DNA from: JAJFFW01 sp038534195
Lineage (GTDB): Bacteria; Pseudomonadota; Alphaproteobacteria; Caulobacterales; Parvularculaceae
Direction of reading: 5' to 3'
Assembly (NCBI GenBank): GCA_038534195.1
Contig: JBCAXE010000005.1
Coordinates: 1 to 64,000, forward strand
DNA length: 64,000 nucleotides
The stretch's first letter is position 1. Every line of letters begins with the position of its first letter. Shown in pieces: positions 17,061 to 26,144 of this stretch. Position numbers and translations under genes: made by a program. A model generated the notes under the pieces. That model did not search any database. It saw nothing but the letters and a program-made list of their open reading frames with translations, and was not told the origin of the DNA.

Positions 17061-17813
17061 ATGAGCGCATCGACATCCCCCTCAGACGGACAGCCGCGAT
17101 TTAAGCGCGTTTTGTTGAAGATATCTGGCGAGGCGCTCATGGGCGAGGGCGCTTACGGGATTGACCTCGAGACCGCGAGCCGTATCGCCGACGAAGTGAA
17201 GGAAGCGCGCGCGCTTGGCGTCGAAATTTGTCTCGTTATCGGCGGCGGCAATATCTTCCGCGGGGTTAGCCAGGCGGCGAAGGGGATGGAACGGGCGAGC
17301 GCCGATTATATGGGCATGCTCGCCACGGTCATGAACGCGCTTGCGGTGCAAAATGCGTTGGAGGAAATCGGGCTCTATACGCGCGTGCTCTCCGCCATCG
17401 AGATGACGGCGATCTGCGAGCCCTATATCCGACGGCGCGCCATTCGCCATATGGAAAAGGGCCGGATCGTCATTTTTGCAGCCGGCACAGGCAATCCGTT
17501 TTTCACCACAGACACGGCGGCCGCGCTGCGGGCGGCCGAAATGGGGTGCGACGCGCTTCTTAAGGGAACGCAAGTGGACGGCGTCTATTCCGCCGACCCG
17601 AAAACCAACCCGGACGCGGAACGCTTCGAGGCGCTGGACTATCAGGAAGTGATGGTGCGTGATCTGAAGGTTATGGACCAGACGGCTGTGGCCTTGACGC
17701 GCGAGAACGGCATCCCAATTGTTGTGTTCTCAATCGCCAACAAAGGCGGGATCGTGGGCGCGTTGACCGGGACCGGTCGCCATACCATTATCGGCGGCAA
17801 AGAAACGGCCTGA
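17061..17813 (+). CDS. pyrH: Uridylate kinase
   Basis: Encodes 250 aa. Phosphorylates UMP to UDP with ATP. Amino-acid-kinase fold: LLKISGEALMGEG at residues 14-26, VIGGGNIFRG (near 60), a UMP-binding ADYMGMLATVMNALA segment, GTGNPFFTTDTAAALRA and the TQVDGVYSADPKT ATP-binding loop. An N-terminal extension of about ten Ser/Pro-rich residues precedes the fold. Starts a new transcription unit after the tsf terminator. Confidence 0.97.
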   Translation: MSASTSPSDGQPRFKRVLLKISGEALMGEGAYGIDLETASRIADEVKEARALGVEICLVIGGGNIFRGVSQAAKGMERASADYMGMLATVMNALAVQNALEEIGLYTRVLSAIEMTAICEPYIRRRAIRHMEKGRIVIFAAGTGNPFFTTDTAAALRAAEMGCDALLKGTQVDGVYSADPKTNPDAERFEALDYQEVMVRDLKVMDQTAVALTRENGIPIVVFSIANKGGIVGALTGTGRHTIIGGKETA

Positions 17814-17881
17814 AAAAGCCGGGCGAAATTCTTCGTTTCGCCGTAATAACAGTCTCTAAGGACGATAAGGAGCACCATCTT

Positions 17882-18436
17882 ATGAGCACTGGCGACGTTG
17901 ATCTCAAAGATCTCGAAAAGCGCATGGAAGGCGCGTTGACCGCGCTCAAAAACGAGTTCTCCGGTTTGCGCACCGGCCGGGCGTCGACGAGCCTTGTGGA
18001 GCCGATCATGGTGGATGCTTACGGCTCGCAAATGCCGATGAACCAGGTGGGGACGGTGAGCGTGCCCGAGCCGCGGATGATCACGGTTCAGGTTTGGGAC
18101 AAAGGCATGGTTGGCGCGGTTGAAAAAGCAATCCGGGAATCCGGTATTGGCGTTAATCCTGTGGTAGACGGGACAAATATTCGTATCCCGCTGCCCCCGC
18201 TGACGGAGGAACGGCGCGTCGAATTGACGAAAATCGCCGGAAAGTATGGTGAGCAAGCGAAGGTATCTGTACGCAATGTGCGCCGCGAGGGAATGGAATC
18301 CATCAAGAAGGCGGACGGCGTCAGCGAAGACGAACAGAAAAAGCTGTCCGATGACGTCCAAAAACTGACCGACGCCATGGTCAAGAAGATCGATGAAGCG
18401 CTTGCGGCGAAAGAAGCCGAGATCATGCAGGTCTGA
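17882..18436 (+). CDS. frr: Ribosome recycling factor
   Basis: Encodes 184 aa. Splits the post-termination ribosome with EF-G. Family motifs: RTGRASTSLVEPIMVDAYGS (near 32-51), LPPLTEERR, and the C-terminal three-helix bundle ending KIDEALAAKEAEIMQV. The ATG has AAGGAGCACC just upstream. 68 bp after pyrH, with a 7-bp-stem hairpin in the gap. Confidence 0.97.
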   Translation: MSTGDVDLKDLEKRMEGALTALKNEFSGLRTGRASTSLVEPIMVDAYGSQMPMNQVGTVSVPEPRMITVQVWDKGMVGAVEKAIRESGIGVNPVVDGTNIRIPLPPLTEERRVELTKIAGKYGEQAKVSVRNVRREGMESIKKADGVSEDEQKKLSDDVQKLTDAMVKKIDEALAAKEAEIMQV

Positions 18437-18483
18437 TGACGTTCGACGCTGGGCGCGGGGACGCGTCCCTTAGGAGTTACTGA

Positions 18484-19254
18484 ATGCCGGCCAAGCCCGT
18501 TTCGAAGCTTGAAGATTACACTGACGATAACGCCCTTACGGGCGACAGTCAGAAGCTTCGACACGTTGCGATCATCATGGACGGCAATGGCCGCTGGGCG
18601 AAGGCGCGCGGCTTGCCGCGGGCTGCGGGCCACCGGGAAGGTGTGGAAGCCGTCCGCCGCGCTCTCGAAGCAGCCCGGGATATGGGGCTCACCCACCTGA
18701 CGCTTTACAGCTTTTCCACCGAGAACTGGCGCCGGCCGGCAGGCGAAATTCGCGATCTGATGAGCCTCTTGCGCAAGTTTATCGGCGAGGATTTGCCGAC
18801 GCTGAAAAAAGAAGGGGTTCGGGTGCGCATTATCGGCGACCGCGACAGCCTTGATCTGGATTTGCGATTGCTGGTGAAGCGGGCGGAAAGCGAAACCGCT
18901 GACAATACCGGTTTTCTTCTGCAAATCGCCTTTAATTATGGCGGGCGTGACGAGATCGCGCGTGCAGCGAAAGCCTTCGCGCATGCTGTTCAATCGGGTG
19001 AGGCGCGTCCGGACGATATGGATGAAAATGTGTTCGGCCAATATCTCGATACGATCGAGGCGCCTGACCCTGATCTCGTGATCCGAACGAGCGGTGAAAA
19101 ACGCATCAGTAATTTTTTGCTGTGGCAAGCAGCGTATGCTGAATATGTCTTTCTCGATGTACTTTGGCCCGATTTTAACGGCGATTATTTTGCCGAGGCT
19201 GTCACGGAGTATATGGCCCGCGAGCGCCGGTTTGGCGGCGTCGACGCTAAGTAA
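18484..19254 (+). CDS. uppS: Undecaprenyl (isoprenyl) diphosphate synthase
   Basis: Encodes 256 aa. Cis-prenyltransferase making undecaprenyl diphosphate, the lipid carrier for peptidoglycan and O-antigen. Signature IIMDGNGRWAKARGLPRAAG (residues ~31-50) contains the catalytic Asp and diphosphate-binding Arg. The second family signature is DLVIRTSGEKRISNFLLWQ. The first ~20 residues are a non-conserved polar extension. It lies 47 bp after frr and 23 bp before cdsA. Confidence 0.96.
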   Translation: MPAKPVSKLEDYTDDNALTGDSQKLRHVAIIMDGNGRWAKARGLPRAAGHREGVEAVRRALEAARDMGLTHLTLYSFSTENWRRPAGEIRDLMSLLRKFIGEDLPTLKKEGVRVRIIGDRDSLDLDLRLLVKRAESETADNTGFLLQIAFNYGGRDEIARAAKAFAHAVQSGEARPDDMDENVFGQYLDTIEAPDPDLVIRTSGEKRISNFLLWQAAYAEYVFLDVLWPDFNGDYFAEAVTEYMARERRFGGVDAK

Positions 19255-19277
19255 CGGCAAAGGCCGGGTCACCATTC

Positions 19278-20120
19278 ATGAAATCAAACACCGACGGCGC
19301 TGACGTGGAGAGGCCTGCTGCAAACGGCTCGCTGGGCAAGCGTGTGGCTTCTTCAGTGGTGCTGGCGCCGGCGGCGATGGCCGCTACCTATGTTGGCGGA
19401 CCCGTCTTCGCTGCGCTCATCGCGTTTGCGGCGACGCTCATGGCGTATGAGTGGGCGCGCATGGTTGACCGGACCGCGTTCACGCCGCTCTTTTATGCGC
19501 TGGCGATCAGCGGGGCGGGCGCGTTCTATTGCGCCGCTGACGGACGGTATTCGCTTGCTTTCACGCTCTGCGGCGTAGGCGTCATCGCAGGAGCGCTCAG
19601 CGCCCATGCTGGCGCGCGTCGATATGCGTGGGCAGGCTTCGGCGCGATTTATATTCTTGCGCCATGCGTTGCGCTGATCTGGCTTCGGGAATTTGTTGAA
19701 AACGGCCGGGCGCTGACATTCACGTTATTTTTTATTGTCTGGATGGCCGATATCGGCGCCTATTTCGCGGGCCGTTTTGTGGGCGGTCCGCGGATTTCGC
19801 GGGCCTTGTCGCCGGAGAAAACCTGGTCCGGCGTCGTGGGCGGAATCATCCTTGGCGGTCTCGCAGGTGCCGCGGCCACCAAGTGGATTTACGGGGAGGG
19901 CTCTTTCTTCGCATTCGCAGCGATCGGCGCCAGCCTCGGCCTCACGTCGGTGCTCGGCGATCTTGCTGAATCGGCCTTTAAGCGCGTTTTTGGGGTCAAG
20001 GATTCAAGCGCGCTCATTCCCGGTCATGGCGGCGTACTTGATCGGCTGGACGGGATGATTTTCGCGACGACAGCGATGACGGCGGCGCTCTTTGCGCATA
20101 TGCTAATAGCAAAATTATAA
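19278..20120 (+). CDS. cdsA: Phosphatidate cytidylyltransferase
   Basis: Encodes 280 aa. Converts phosphatidic acid and CTP to CDP-diacylglycerol in the inner membrane. Multiple hydrophobic spans are visible. The PROSITE-type CdsA signature is complete at the C-terminus: SAFKRVFGVKDSSALIPGHG followed by GVLDRLDG. An N-terminal soluble stretch of about 20 residues precedes the first helix. Between uppS and dxr, a standard arrangement. Confidence 0.95.
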   Translation: MKSNTDGADVERPAANGSLGKRVASSVVLAPAAMAATYVGGPVFAALIAFAATLMAYEWARMVDRTAFTPLFYALAISGAGAFYCAADGRYSLAFTLCGVGVIAGALSAHAGARRYAWAGFGAIYILAPCVALIWLREFVENGRALTFTLFFIVWMADIGAYFAGRFVGGPRISRALSPEKTWSGVVGGIILGGLAGAAATKWIYGEGSFFAFAAIGASLGLTSVLGDLAESAFKRVFGVKDSSALIPGHGGVLDRLDGMIFATTAMTAALFAHMLIAKL

Positions 20121-20130
20121 GGACGGGGTC

Positions 20131-21339
20131 ATGGCGGAAAAAGCTCACCAGCGCGCGCGGCGTATAACCATTTTGGGATCAACAGGGTCTATCGGGGTCA
20201 ATACGCTCGATTTGCTGGATTTCGCCGAAAAACGGGGCGAGGCCAAAATTGAGATCGAAGCAATGACAGCGAACAAAAATGTCGCTCTGTTGGCCGAGCA
20301 GGCGCGCAAATTCAGACCCCGATTTGTGGCGATTGCGGACGAGAGCCTTAAAGATGATTTGAAAGCGGCGCTGAGCGGCGTCGACGTGGAGATCGGCGCG
20401 GGCGCCGCAGCGGTCGAGGAAGCCGGCGCGCGCGAGGCCGACTGGGTGATGGCGGCGATCGTCGGGGCCGCAGGGCTGAAGCCAACATTGAAAGCCGCTG
20501 AACGCGGCGCGGATATCGCCCTCGCCAACAAAGAGTGCCTCGTCTGTGCGGGTGATGTCGTAAAGGCGGCCATCGATCAGGCGGGCGGCAAGCTTCTTCC
20601 TGTTGATTCCGAACACAATGCGATTTTCCAGGTCTTTGACTTCGAGCGACCAAACCGCGTTTCACGTTTGATTTTAACAGCTTCCGGAGGACCGTTCAGA
20701 ACTTGGGCGAAAGATGAGATGGCCGTGGCGACGCCAGCGCAGGCGGTGGCGCACCCTAACTGGTCCATGGGCGCAAAGATCTCCGTCGACTCCGCGTCAA
20801 TGATGAACAAAGGCCTGGAACTCATTGAAGCAGCGCATATTTTTCCAATTGCGCACAAGCAGATTGAGATTCTCGTTCACCCGCAGTCGGTTATTCATTC
20901 GATGGTCGAATATGTGGATGGATCGGTGCTGGCGCAGCTTGGAACGCCCGACATGAGGACGCCGATCGCCTCGACGCTCGCCTGGCCCGACCGTACGCCG
21001 AGCCCGTCAGAAAAACTGGACTTCGCCAAGGTGGCGCAATTGAATTTTGAAGCGCCGGATCTGGAGCGTTTCCCGGCGTTGCGCCTTGCGCGTGAGGCGA
21101 TCGAAAAAGGCGGCGTTTTCCCCGCGACCCTGAATGCGGCCAATGAAGTGGCGGTGGCGGCGTTTCTCAATGGCGGGATTAAATTTCTGGACATCGCCGG
21201 CGTAACCGAGCACGTTCTCGACTTGGTTGGACGCCCCGCCGGGCCAGCAACGCTGACAAGCTTGGAAGAGGCGATGGACGCTGACGCAACAGCGAGACGG
21301 TTGGCCGAAGACGCGGTGGCCGCCCGGGCGGCTGCGTAA
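20131..21339 (+). CDS. dxr: 1-deoxy-D-xylulose 5-phosphate reductoisomerase
   Basis: Encodes 402 aa. Committed step of the MEP isoprenoid pathway, NADPH-dependent. NADPH site ILGSTGSIGVNTLDLL near the N-terminus; metal/substrate residues in VDSEHNAIFQ, ASGGPFR, HPNWSMGAKISVDSASMMNK and ELIEA. It feeds isoprenyl units to UppS encoded two genes upstream. Ala-rich C-terminus. Starts 10 bp after cdsA. Confidence 0.97.
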   Translation: MAEKAHQRARRITILGSTGSIGVNTLDLLDFAEKRGEAKIEIEAMTANKNVALLAEQARKFRPRFVAIADESLKDDLKAALSGVDVEIGAGAAAVEEAGAREADWVMAAIVGAAGLKPTLKAAERGADIALANKECLVCAGDVVKAAIDQAGGKLLPVDSEHNAIFQVFDFERPNRVSRLILTASGGPFRTWAKDEMAVATPAQAVAHPNWSMGAKISVDSASMMNKGLELIEAAHIFPIAHKQIEILVHPQSVIHSMVEYVDGSVLAQLGTPDMRTPIASTLAWPDRTPSPSEKLDFAKVAQLNFEAPDLERFPALRLAREAIEKGGVFPATLNAANEVAVAAFLNGGIKFLDIAGVTEHVLDLVGRPAGPATLTSLEEAMDADATARRLAEDAVAARAAA

Positions 21340-21399
21340 CGCCGCCTCTGGATTAACGTTGCCCTAAAAATGCCGCAAAAAACGTAACAAAGTAACGCT

Positions 21400-22692
21400 A
21401 TGGTCGATCCCCAGACGTCAATTGCCGGATTCACGCTGGATCAATTGCTCATCCTCCCCATCACCGCCGTCGCCTTCATCGCTTTGTTGACGATCATCGT
21501 CTTCTTCCACGAATACGGGCATTTCTCGATTGCGCGATTGTTGGGCGTACGCGTGGATGTCTTCTCGATCGGGTTCGGTAAGCCTTTGGCGCGCTGGACC
21601 GACAAGAAGGGCACGGAATGGCGAATAGCGCGATGGCCGCTTGGCGGCTATGTGAAGTTTTTCGGCGACGCAGGGCCTGCTTCGGACGCCTCTGAGGAGG
21701 TTCAGGAAGAAAAGGCCGATCGCAGCGCTCAGGTGGGCACAACCCAGTTCCCGCGTCCCGGCGAAGAGGCGGAAGTCGGCCGCGGCATGACGCCGGAAGA
21801 AAAGGCCGTCTGCTTCCACTTTAAGCCGCTCTGGCGGCGTGCGGCGATTGTGGCGGCGGGGCCCTTTGCGAATTTCCTTCTGGCGGCGGTGATCTTTTGG
21901 GGATTGCTCGTCTTTCTTGGCCGCAACTATGTGGACGCAACGGTAGGCGAGGTCTTGCCGGATTCAGCCGCAGCCGAGGCCGGCTTCCAGCCTGGAGACC
22001 GGATTACCGCGATAGGCGGGAAATCGATCAAAGAATTCAACGATGTTCGCTATGTGGTGATGCTCAGCTCCGGCGATGAATTGACCTTCGAGGTGGAGCG
22101 GGATGGTCAGCAAATCCAGCTGAAAGCGACGCCGCGGCGCGCCGATTCCGAGGACGCCTTCGGCAACAAAACCCGCGTCGGCCTGTTGGGCATTCGCCCG
22201 GACGCCAGCGGCTATCAGTTTGAGCGCCTCGGTCCGGGAGCGGCGGTTCTCCCGGCGATGGGGCAGGTTTGGGATATTCTCTCCACGACGGTCAAATTCA
22301 TCAGTCGCCTCGTGGTCGGCAAAGAGGATACCACGCAGCTGGGCGGCCCGATCAAAATGGCGAAATATGCCGGCCAATCAGCGCTTTCCGGATTCGACGA
22401 GTCAAGCTATGCGGAACCGCCGGGGTTCTTGACGAAGCTGAAAGTGTCGCTCGCCAACTTCATCAATCTTGCGGCGGTTGTATCAGTGTCGATCGGCTTT
22501 TTGAATCTTTTGCCAGTGCCGGTTCTCGACGGAGGCCATCTTATGTATTACGGCTACGAAGTTGTTGCTGGAAAGCCTTTGGGGGCAAAGGCGCAATCGG
22601 TTGGGTTTAAGTTGGGGCTCGTCATGTTGGCGTCGCTCATGATCTTTGTGACGTGGAACGACATCAATTCTTTGTTTTCAATCAATAGTTAA
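21400..22692 (+). CDS. rseP: Site-2 protease RseP-type zinc metalloprotease
   Basis: Encodes 430 aa. Intramembrane protease that releases anti-sigma factors. Zinc ligands HEYGH in TM1 (near residue 37) and LLPVPVLDGGHLMYY in the C-terminal membrane core; one PDZ domain (VLPDSAAAEAGFQPGDRITA, near 190-210). An Asp/Glu-rich insertion (ASDASEEVQEEKADRSAQ) lies in the loop between TM1 and TM2. Upstream of bamA, a common arrangement linking envelope stress and outer-membrane assembly. Confidence 0.95.
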   Translation: MVDPQTSIAGFTLDQLLILPITAVAFIALLTIIVFFHEYGHFSIARLLGVRVDVFSIGFGKPLARWTDKKGTEWRIARWPLGGYVKFFGDAGPASDASEEVQEEKADRSAQVGTTQFPRPGEEAEVGRGMTPEEKAVCFHFKPLWRRAAIVAAGPFANFLLAAVIFWGLLVFLGRNYVDATVGEVLPDSAAAEAGFQPGDRITAIGGKSIKEFNDVRYVVMLSSGDELTFEVERDGQQIQLKATPRRADSEDAFGNKTRVGLLGIRPDASGYQFERLGPGAAVLPAMGQVWDILSTTVKFISRLVVGKEDTTQLGGPIKMAKYAGQSALSGFDESSYAEPPGFLTKLKVSLANFINLAAVVSVSIGFLNLLPVPVLDGGHLMYYGYEVVAGKPLGAKAQSVGFKLGLVMLASLMIFVTWNDINSLFSINS

Positions 22693-22707
22693 CTTTGGGT
22701 CGGCGGA

Positions 22708-25356
22708 ATGAGTGAAGTGAAGTCCGGATCGGGCGCGTTTGGCGCGGTCATCGCGATGGTTTTTGTCATTGCGCAGGCCTGCGTCTCTACCGCCTCGGCG
22801 CAGCAGCCGACGCAAGCCCAACAGGAGGCCGCCGCCGCGGCAGTCCAGAATTATCTGGGTCCGGACGGTCCGGCGCCCACCATCCAATCTGTCGCCGTGA
22901 CCGGCAATCAGCGCATCGAAGGCGATACGATCGGGTCATATCTGGTCGTCGCGCCCGGCGATCCTGCTGATCCGCAACTGCTCGACCTTGGCGTGAAGAC
23001 GCTGTTCAACACAGGACTGTTCTCTGACGTTTCGCTGTCGATGCAGCCGGGCGGCGTATTGCTGATCGAGGTGAAAGAGAACCCGATCATCAATCAGGTC
23101 ATTCTCGACGGTAACAAGCGGGTTAAAGAAGATAAGATCACGGAAGAAGTGCAGCTGGCGCCGCGGGCGGTTTTCACAAAGTCCAAAGTTCAGGCCGACG
23201 TGCAGCGCATCATCGAAGTCTATCGCCGCACGGGCCGCTTCGCAGCGACGGTGACGCCGAAGGTTAAGCTGCTCGAGCAGAACCGCGTTGATGTCATCTA
23301 CGAGATAGACGAAGGGCCGAAGACCGGCGTCGCCAAAGTCAACTTCGTCGGCAACGAGGTTTTCACCGACGGCGAGTTACGCGGTGTATTGCTGACAAAA
23401 GAAAGCCGCTGGTGGCGGTTCTTCTCTTCTAACGCCAATTATGACCCGGACCGCCTGGAGTATGAGCGCGAGCTCCTGCGTCAACATTATGGACGTAATG
23501 GGTATGCGGACTTTCAGGTGGTCAACGCCGTTGCTGAGCTGACGCCGGATCGGAAAGATTTTTTCATTACCTTCACCATCGACGAGGGGCCAAAATACAC
23601 GATTGGCGATGTGAAGGTGAAAACGAGCCTCGCCAAGCTCGATGAGAGCGTCCTTGAGCGGTTCGTTCCTATCAAGCCGGGACAAACATTCGACGGTGAG
23701 AAGGTCGAGAAAACCGTCGAATCCATCACGTTCGCCACCGGCGCGACCGGTTACGCGTTTGTGGACGTGAACCCCCGCATTCAGCGCAATGAGACCTCCA
23801 AGACCATCGACCTCACTTTTGAGGTGAATGAGGGCCCGCGCGTCTACGTGGAGCGCATCAATATCAAGGGCAACACGCGGACCCTCGATAAGATCATTCG
23901 CCGCGAGGTTCGGATCGCGGAGGGCGACGCCTTTAACCGTGTCCTCGTGGACCGCTCGCGCGCGCGCATCCGCTCGCTTGGCTATTTTGGTGAAGTTGAG
24001 ATTGAAGAAAAGCCGGGCTCTGCGCCGGACCGCACCGAGCTCGACGTTACAGTCGAAGAACGCTCAACAGGTTCTTTTTCCGTCGGCGTTGGCGTGTCGT
24101 CTACGGAAAACTTTATCGTCGATTTCTCAATTCAAGAGAGTAATCTTCTTGGCCGCGGACAGTTCTTGCGCTTTCGCGTTCAGGCTTCTTCCCGGACGCG
24201 ATCGGTGGATTTGAGATTTACGCAACCTTACTTCCTCGATCGTAACCTGGCAGCCGGATTTTCACTCTTTAACAACCGAACGAACTTTCTTGAATCAGGC
24301 TTCGTCCGTGACCGGACTGGTTTCGGGTTGAACGCCGGGTTCCAGGTGTCGGAATATGGGCGCGGCAATCTTCAGTATTTGTTCACGCGCGACGATGTGG
24401 ACCTAGTTGAAGACAACATATTCAACCAAGTCACGCTGCCCATTGCGCCCGGTACGGACCCCGCGACGTTTGTTGTCCCCGGCGCCTCGATTAATGATTT
24501 GGCGCTGCTCGACGATCAGGGCGTTGCTACCCAGATCTTTGCGGACGCCGTCTCGGCTACCGGTTTTCGTTGTGATTTCCTAACGCAATCTTTCAGCCCG
24601 CTTTGCGAGCAGCGCGGCACTTTTGTGACTTCGCTTCTAGGGGCGTCGCTCTCGTTTGATAAGCGCGATGATCCGATTGACCCGTCCCGCGGCTGGCGTG
24701 CGAGCCTTTCCGCCTCGGTCGCCGGCGTCGGCGGCGACGTCAACTACTACCGGACGCAGTTTAACGGCGCTTACTATCATCCGCTTTTCGCCGGTTTCGT
24801 CGGCGCACTGAAACTTAATGCCGGCTACATTGATGGTTACGCCGGTGACGATGTGCGCCTTTCTGACCGCTTCTTCCAAGGCGCGGGCACATTCCGCGGC
24901 TTCGATGTCGCCGGTGTTGGCCCGCGGTTCCTCAATGGCGGCGGCATCAATCAGCGTGATAACGTGATCTTCAGTCAGGCGATTGGCGGTAAGGTCACGG
25001 CAATTGCATCTGGCGAAGTGCTTGTGCCTGTTCCGTTGCCCAAAGAATACGGCATTCGCGCCGCGCTCTTCGCCGATGTTGGCACGGTCGGCCTGGTCGA
25101 TGAGAACACGAAACTGCTCAACGACGACCTAAATTCATTCATTAACCCAACTAGCGGATTGTTATGCCTCAATGATCCGGCGCCGGACTGCATTGCGCCC
25201 GTTCAGGACGACTTGTCCTTGCGCCTGACGGCGGGCGTTTCGGTCAGTTGGGATTCACCTTTTGGGCCGGTCCGATTTGACATTGCCGAGGTCTTCAGGA
25301 ATGAAATCTACGACCGACCGATGAGTTTCCGGTTCAGCGCGGGATCGAGCTTTTAA
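22708..25356 (+). CDS. bamA: Outer membrane protein assembly factor BamA
   Basis: Encodes 882 aa. Inserts beta-barrel proteins in the outer membrane. A signal peptide spans the first ~32 residues (GAVIAMVFVIAQACVSTASA), then five POTRA domains (first begins IQSVAVTGNQRIEGDTI), then the Omp85 barrel from about residue 450. RGFDVAGVGPRF near the C-terminus matches the VRGF/Y lid-loop motif, and the chain ends in Phe (RFSAGSSF), the usual outer-membrane sorting signal. A long surface loop (SFSPLCEQRG region) contains two cysteines. 15 bp after rseP. Confidence 0.96.
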   Translation: MSEVKSGSGAFGAVIAMVFVIAQACVSTASAQQPTQAQQEAAAAAVQNYLGPDGPAPTIQSVAVTGNQRIEGDTIGSYLVVAPGDPADPQLLDLGVKTLFNTGLFSDVSLSMQPGGVLLIEVKENPIINQVILDGNKRVKEDKITEEVQLAPRAVFTKSKVQADVQRIIEVYRRTGRFAATVTPKVKLLEQNRVDVIYEIDEGPKTGVAKVNFVGNEVFTDGELRGVLLTKESRWWRFFSSNANYDPDRLEYERELLRQHYGRNGYADFQVVNAVAELTPDRKDFFITFTIDEGPKYTIGDVKVKTSLAKLDESVLERFVPIKPGQTFDGEKVEKTVESITFATGATGYAFVDVNPRIQRNETSKTIDLTFEVNEGPRVYVERINIKGNTRTLDKIIRREVRIAEGDAFNRVLVDRSRARIRSLGYFGEVEIEEKPGSAPDRTELDVTVEERSTGSFSVGVGVSSTENFIVDFSIQESNLLGRGQFLRFRVQASSRTRSVDLRFTQPYFLDRNLAAGFSLFNNRTNFLESGFVRDRTGFGLNAGFQVSEYGRGNLQYLFTRDDVDLVEDNIFNQVTLPIAPGTDPATFVVPGASINDLALLDDQGVATQIFADAVSATGFRCDFLTQSFSPLCEQRGTFVTSLLGASLSFDKRDDPIDPSRGWRASLSASVAGVGGDVNYYRTQFNGAYYHPLFAGFVGALKLNAGYIDGYAGDDVRLSDRFFQGAGTFRGFDVAGVGPRFLNGGGINQRDNVIFSQAIGGKVTAIASGEVLVPVPLPKEYGIRAALFADVGTVGLVDENTKLLNDDLNSFINPTSGLLCLNDPAPDCIAPVQDDLSLRLTAGVSVSWDSPFGPVRFDIAEVFRNEIYDRPMSFRFSAGSSF

Positions 25357-25376
25357 AGCCGTCAGAGGGCTTTAAA
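25352..25376 (+). other. Perfect hairpin spanning the bamA stop codon
   Basis: TTTAAAGCC (25352-25360) and GGCTTTAAA (25368-25376) are perfectly complementary, with a seven-base loop. The bamA TAA lies inside the 5' arm. No T-run follows. It could stabilise the bamA 3' end or modulate read-through into ompH. Confidence 0.5.
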
Positions 25377-25410
25377 CAGAACGAACAACCAGTACGAGGA
25401 GTACGACAAG

Positions 25411-26064
25411 ATGAGAACCAAACTATTCGCATTAGCGGGTGCTGCAGCGCTCGCTGTCACGGGCCTTATGGGCGCGGTGGCGTTCACGCAGGCCGAGGCG
25501 CAATCCGCGCGTTCGGCGCCGGTCATTCTGACCATGAATTCAGCGCGCGTCCTAAGCACGTCCAAGGCCGGCCAATCGATGAAACCCCAGCTCGAAAAAC
25601 TCGGCAAAGAGGCCCAGAGCGAGTTGGAGGCTGAAGTCGCCAAGCTGACAAAAGAAGCTGAAGATCTGAAGAAGCAGCGCGAGCTCCTGGCCGAGGATGT
25701 CTGGACAAAGCGCTACCAACAGGTCGCCATCAAGCAACAGCAATTACCGACGTTGCAGGAAGTAAAACGTCAGGAACTGGCGCTGTCCGAGCAAAAGGCC
25801 GTCAATGAAATCACCGACGCCATGCGTCCGATCTTGAAAAAGATCGTTGACGATAACGGCGCCACGCTTTTACTGGAATCGAGCGCTGTCATGTACGCCG
25901 CCCAGGAAACGGATATCTCTGAGCAAGTGATCGCTGAGCTCGACAAAAAACTGAAGTCGGTGAAGGTTGAGAAAATCAGTCTCGCCGAATTGCAGCGCCA
26001 ACAACAGGCGGCGTTGAAAAAAGCGCAGGAAGGCAAAGGCAAAAAAGGCAAGAAAAAGAAATAA
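25411..26064 (+). CDS. skp: OmpH/Skp family periplasmic chaperone
   Basis: Encodes 217 aa. Trimeric jellyfish-shaped chaperone holding unfolded outer-membrane proteins for BamA. Signal peptide to about residue 30 (AEAQSARS). The body consists of two long amphipathic helices (GKEAQSELEAEVAKLTKEAE ... QQLPTLQEVKRQELALSEQK), the tentacle coiled coil. Unlike typical Skp the C-terminus ends in a Lys/Gly run (GKGKKGKKKK) of about 12 residues. Lies 54 bp after bamA and is followed by a terminator. Confidence 0.9.
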   Translation: MRTKLFALAGAAALAVTGLMGAVAFTQAEAQSARSAPVILTMNSARVLSTSKAGQSMKPQLEKLGKEAQSELEAEVAKLTKEAEDLKKQRELLAEDVWTKRYQQVAIKQQQLPTLQEVKRQELALSEQKAVNEITDAMRPILKKIVDDNGATLLLESSAVMYAAQETDISEQVIAELDKKLKSVKVEKISLAELQRQQQAALKKAQEGKGKKGKKKK

Positions 26065-26092
26065 GCCTTTGCTGCTGACCTCAAATCACATG

Positions 26093-26124
26093 ATGGCCGG
26101 TGCTGAAAAGCATCGGCCATTTTT
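26093..26124 (+). terminator. Rho-independent terminator after skp
   Basis: ATGGCCG (26093-26099) pairs with CGGCCAT (26114-26120), with inner TGCT/AGCA pairs and a GAAA-like loop; T-run at 26120-26124. It rules out translation initiation for lpxD at in-frame codons inside the hairpin. Confidence 0.85.
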
Positions 26125-26144
26125 GCAATGAGCGGCGATTATTG

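Noticed and set aside
17822..17842. Hairpin GGCGAAA/TTTCGCC between pyrH and frr as a terminator
   Set aside because: The T-run is only on the minus-strand side and no minus-strand gene ends there; on the plus strand there is no T-run.
18088..19275. 395-codon minus-strand frame opposite frr/uppS
   Set aside because: Antisense shadow of two conserved genes.
26100..26144. Upstream start for lpxD
   Set aside because: Falls inside the skp terminator hairpin; ATG 26145 gives the normal LpxD N-terminus.
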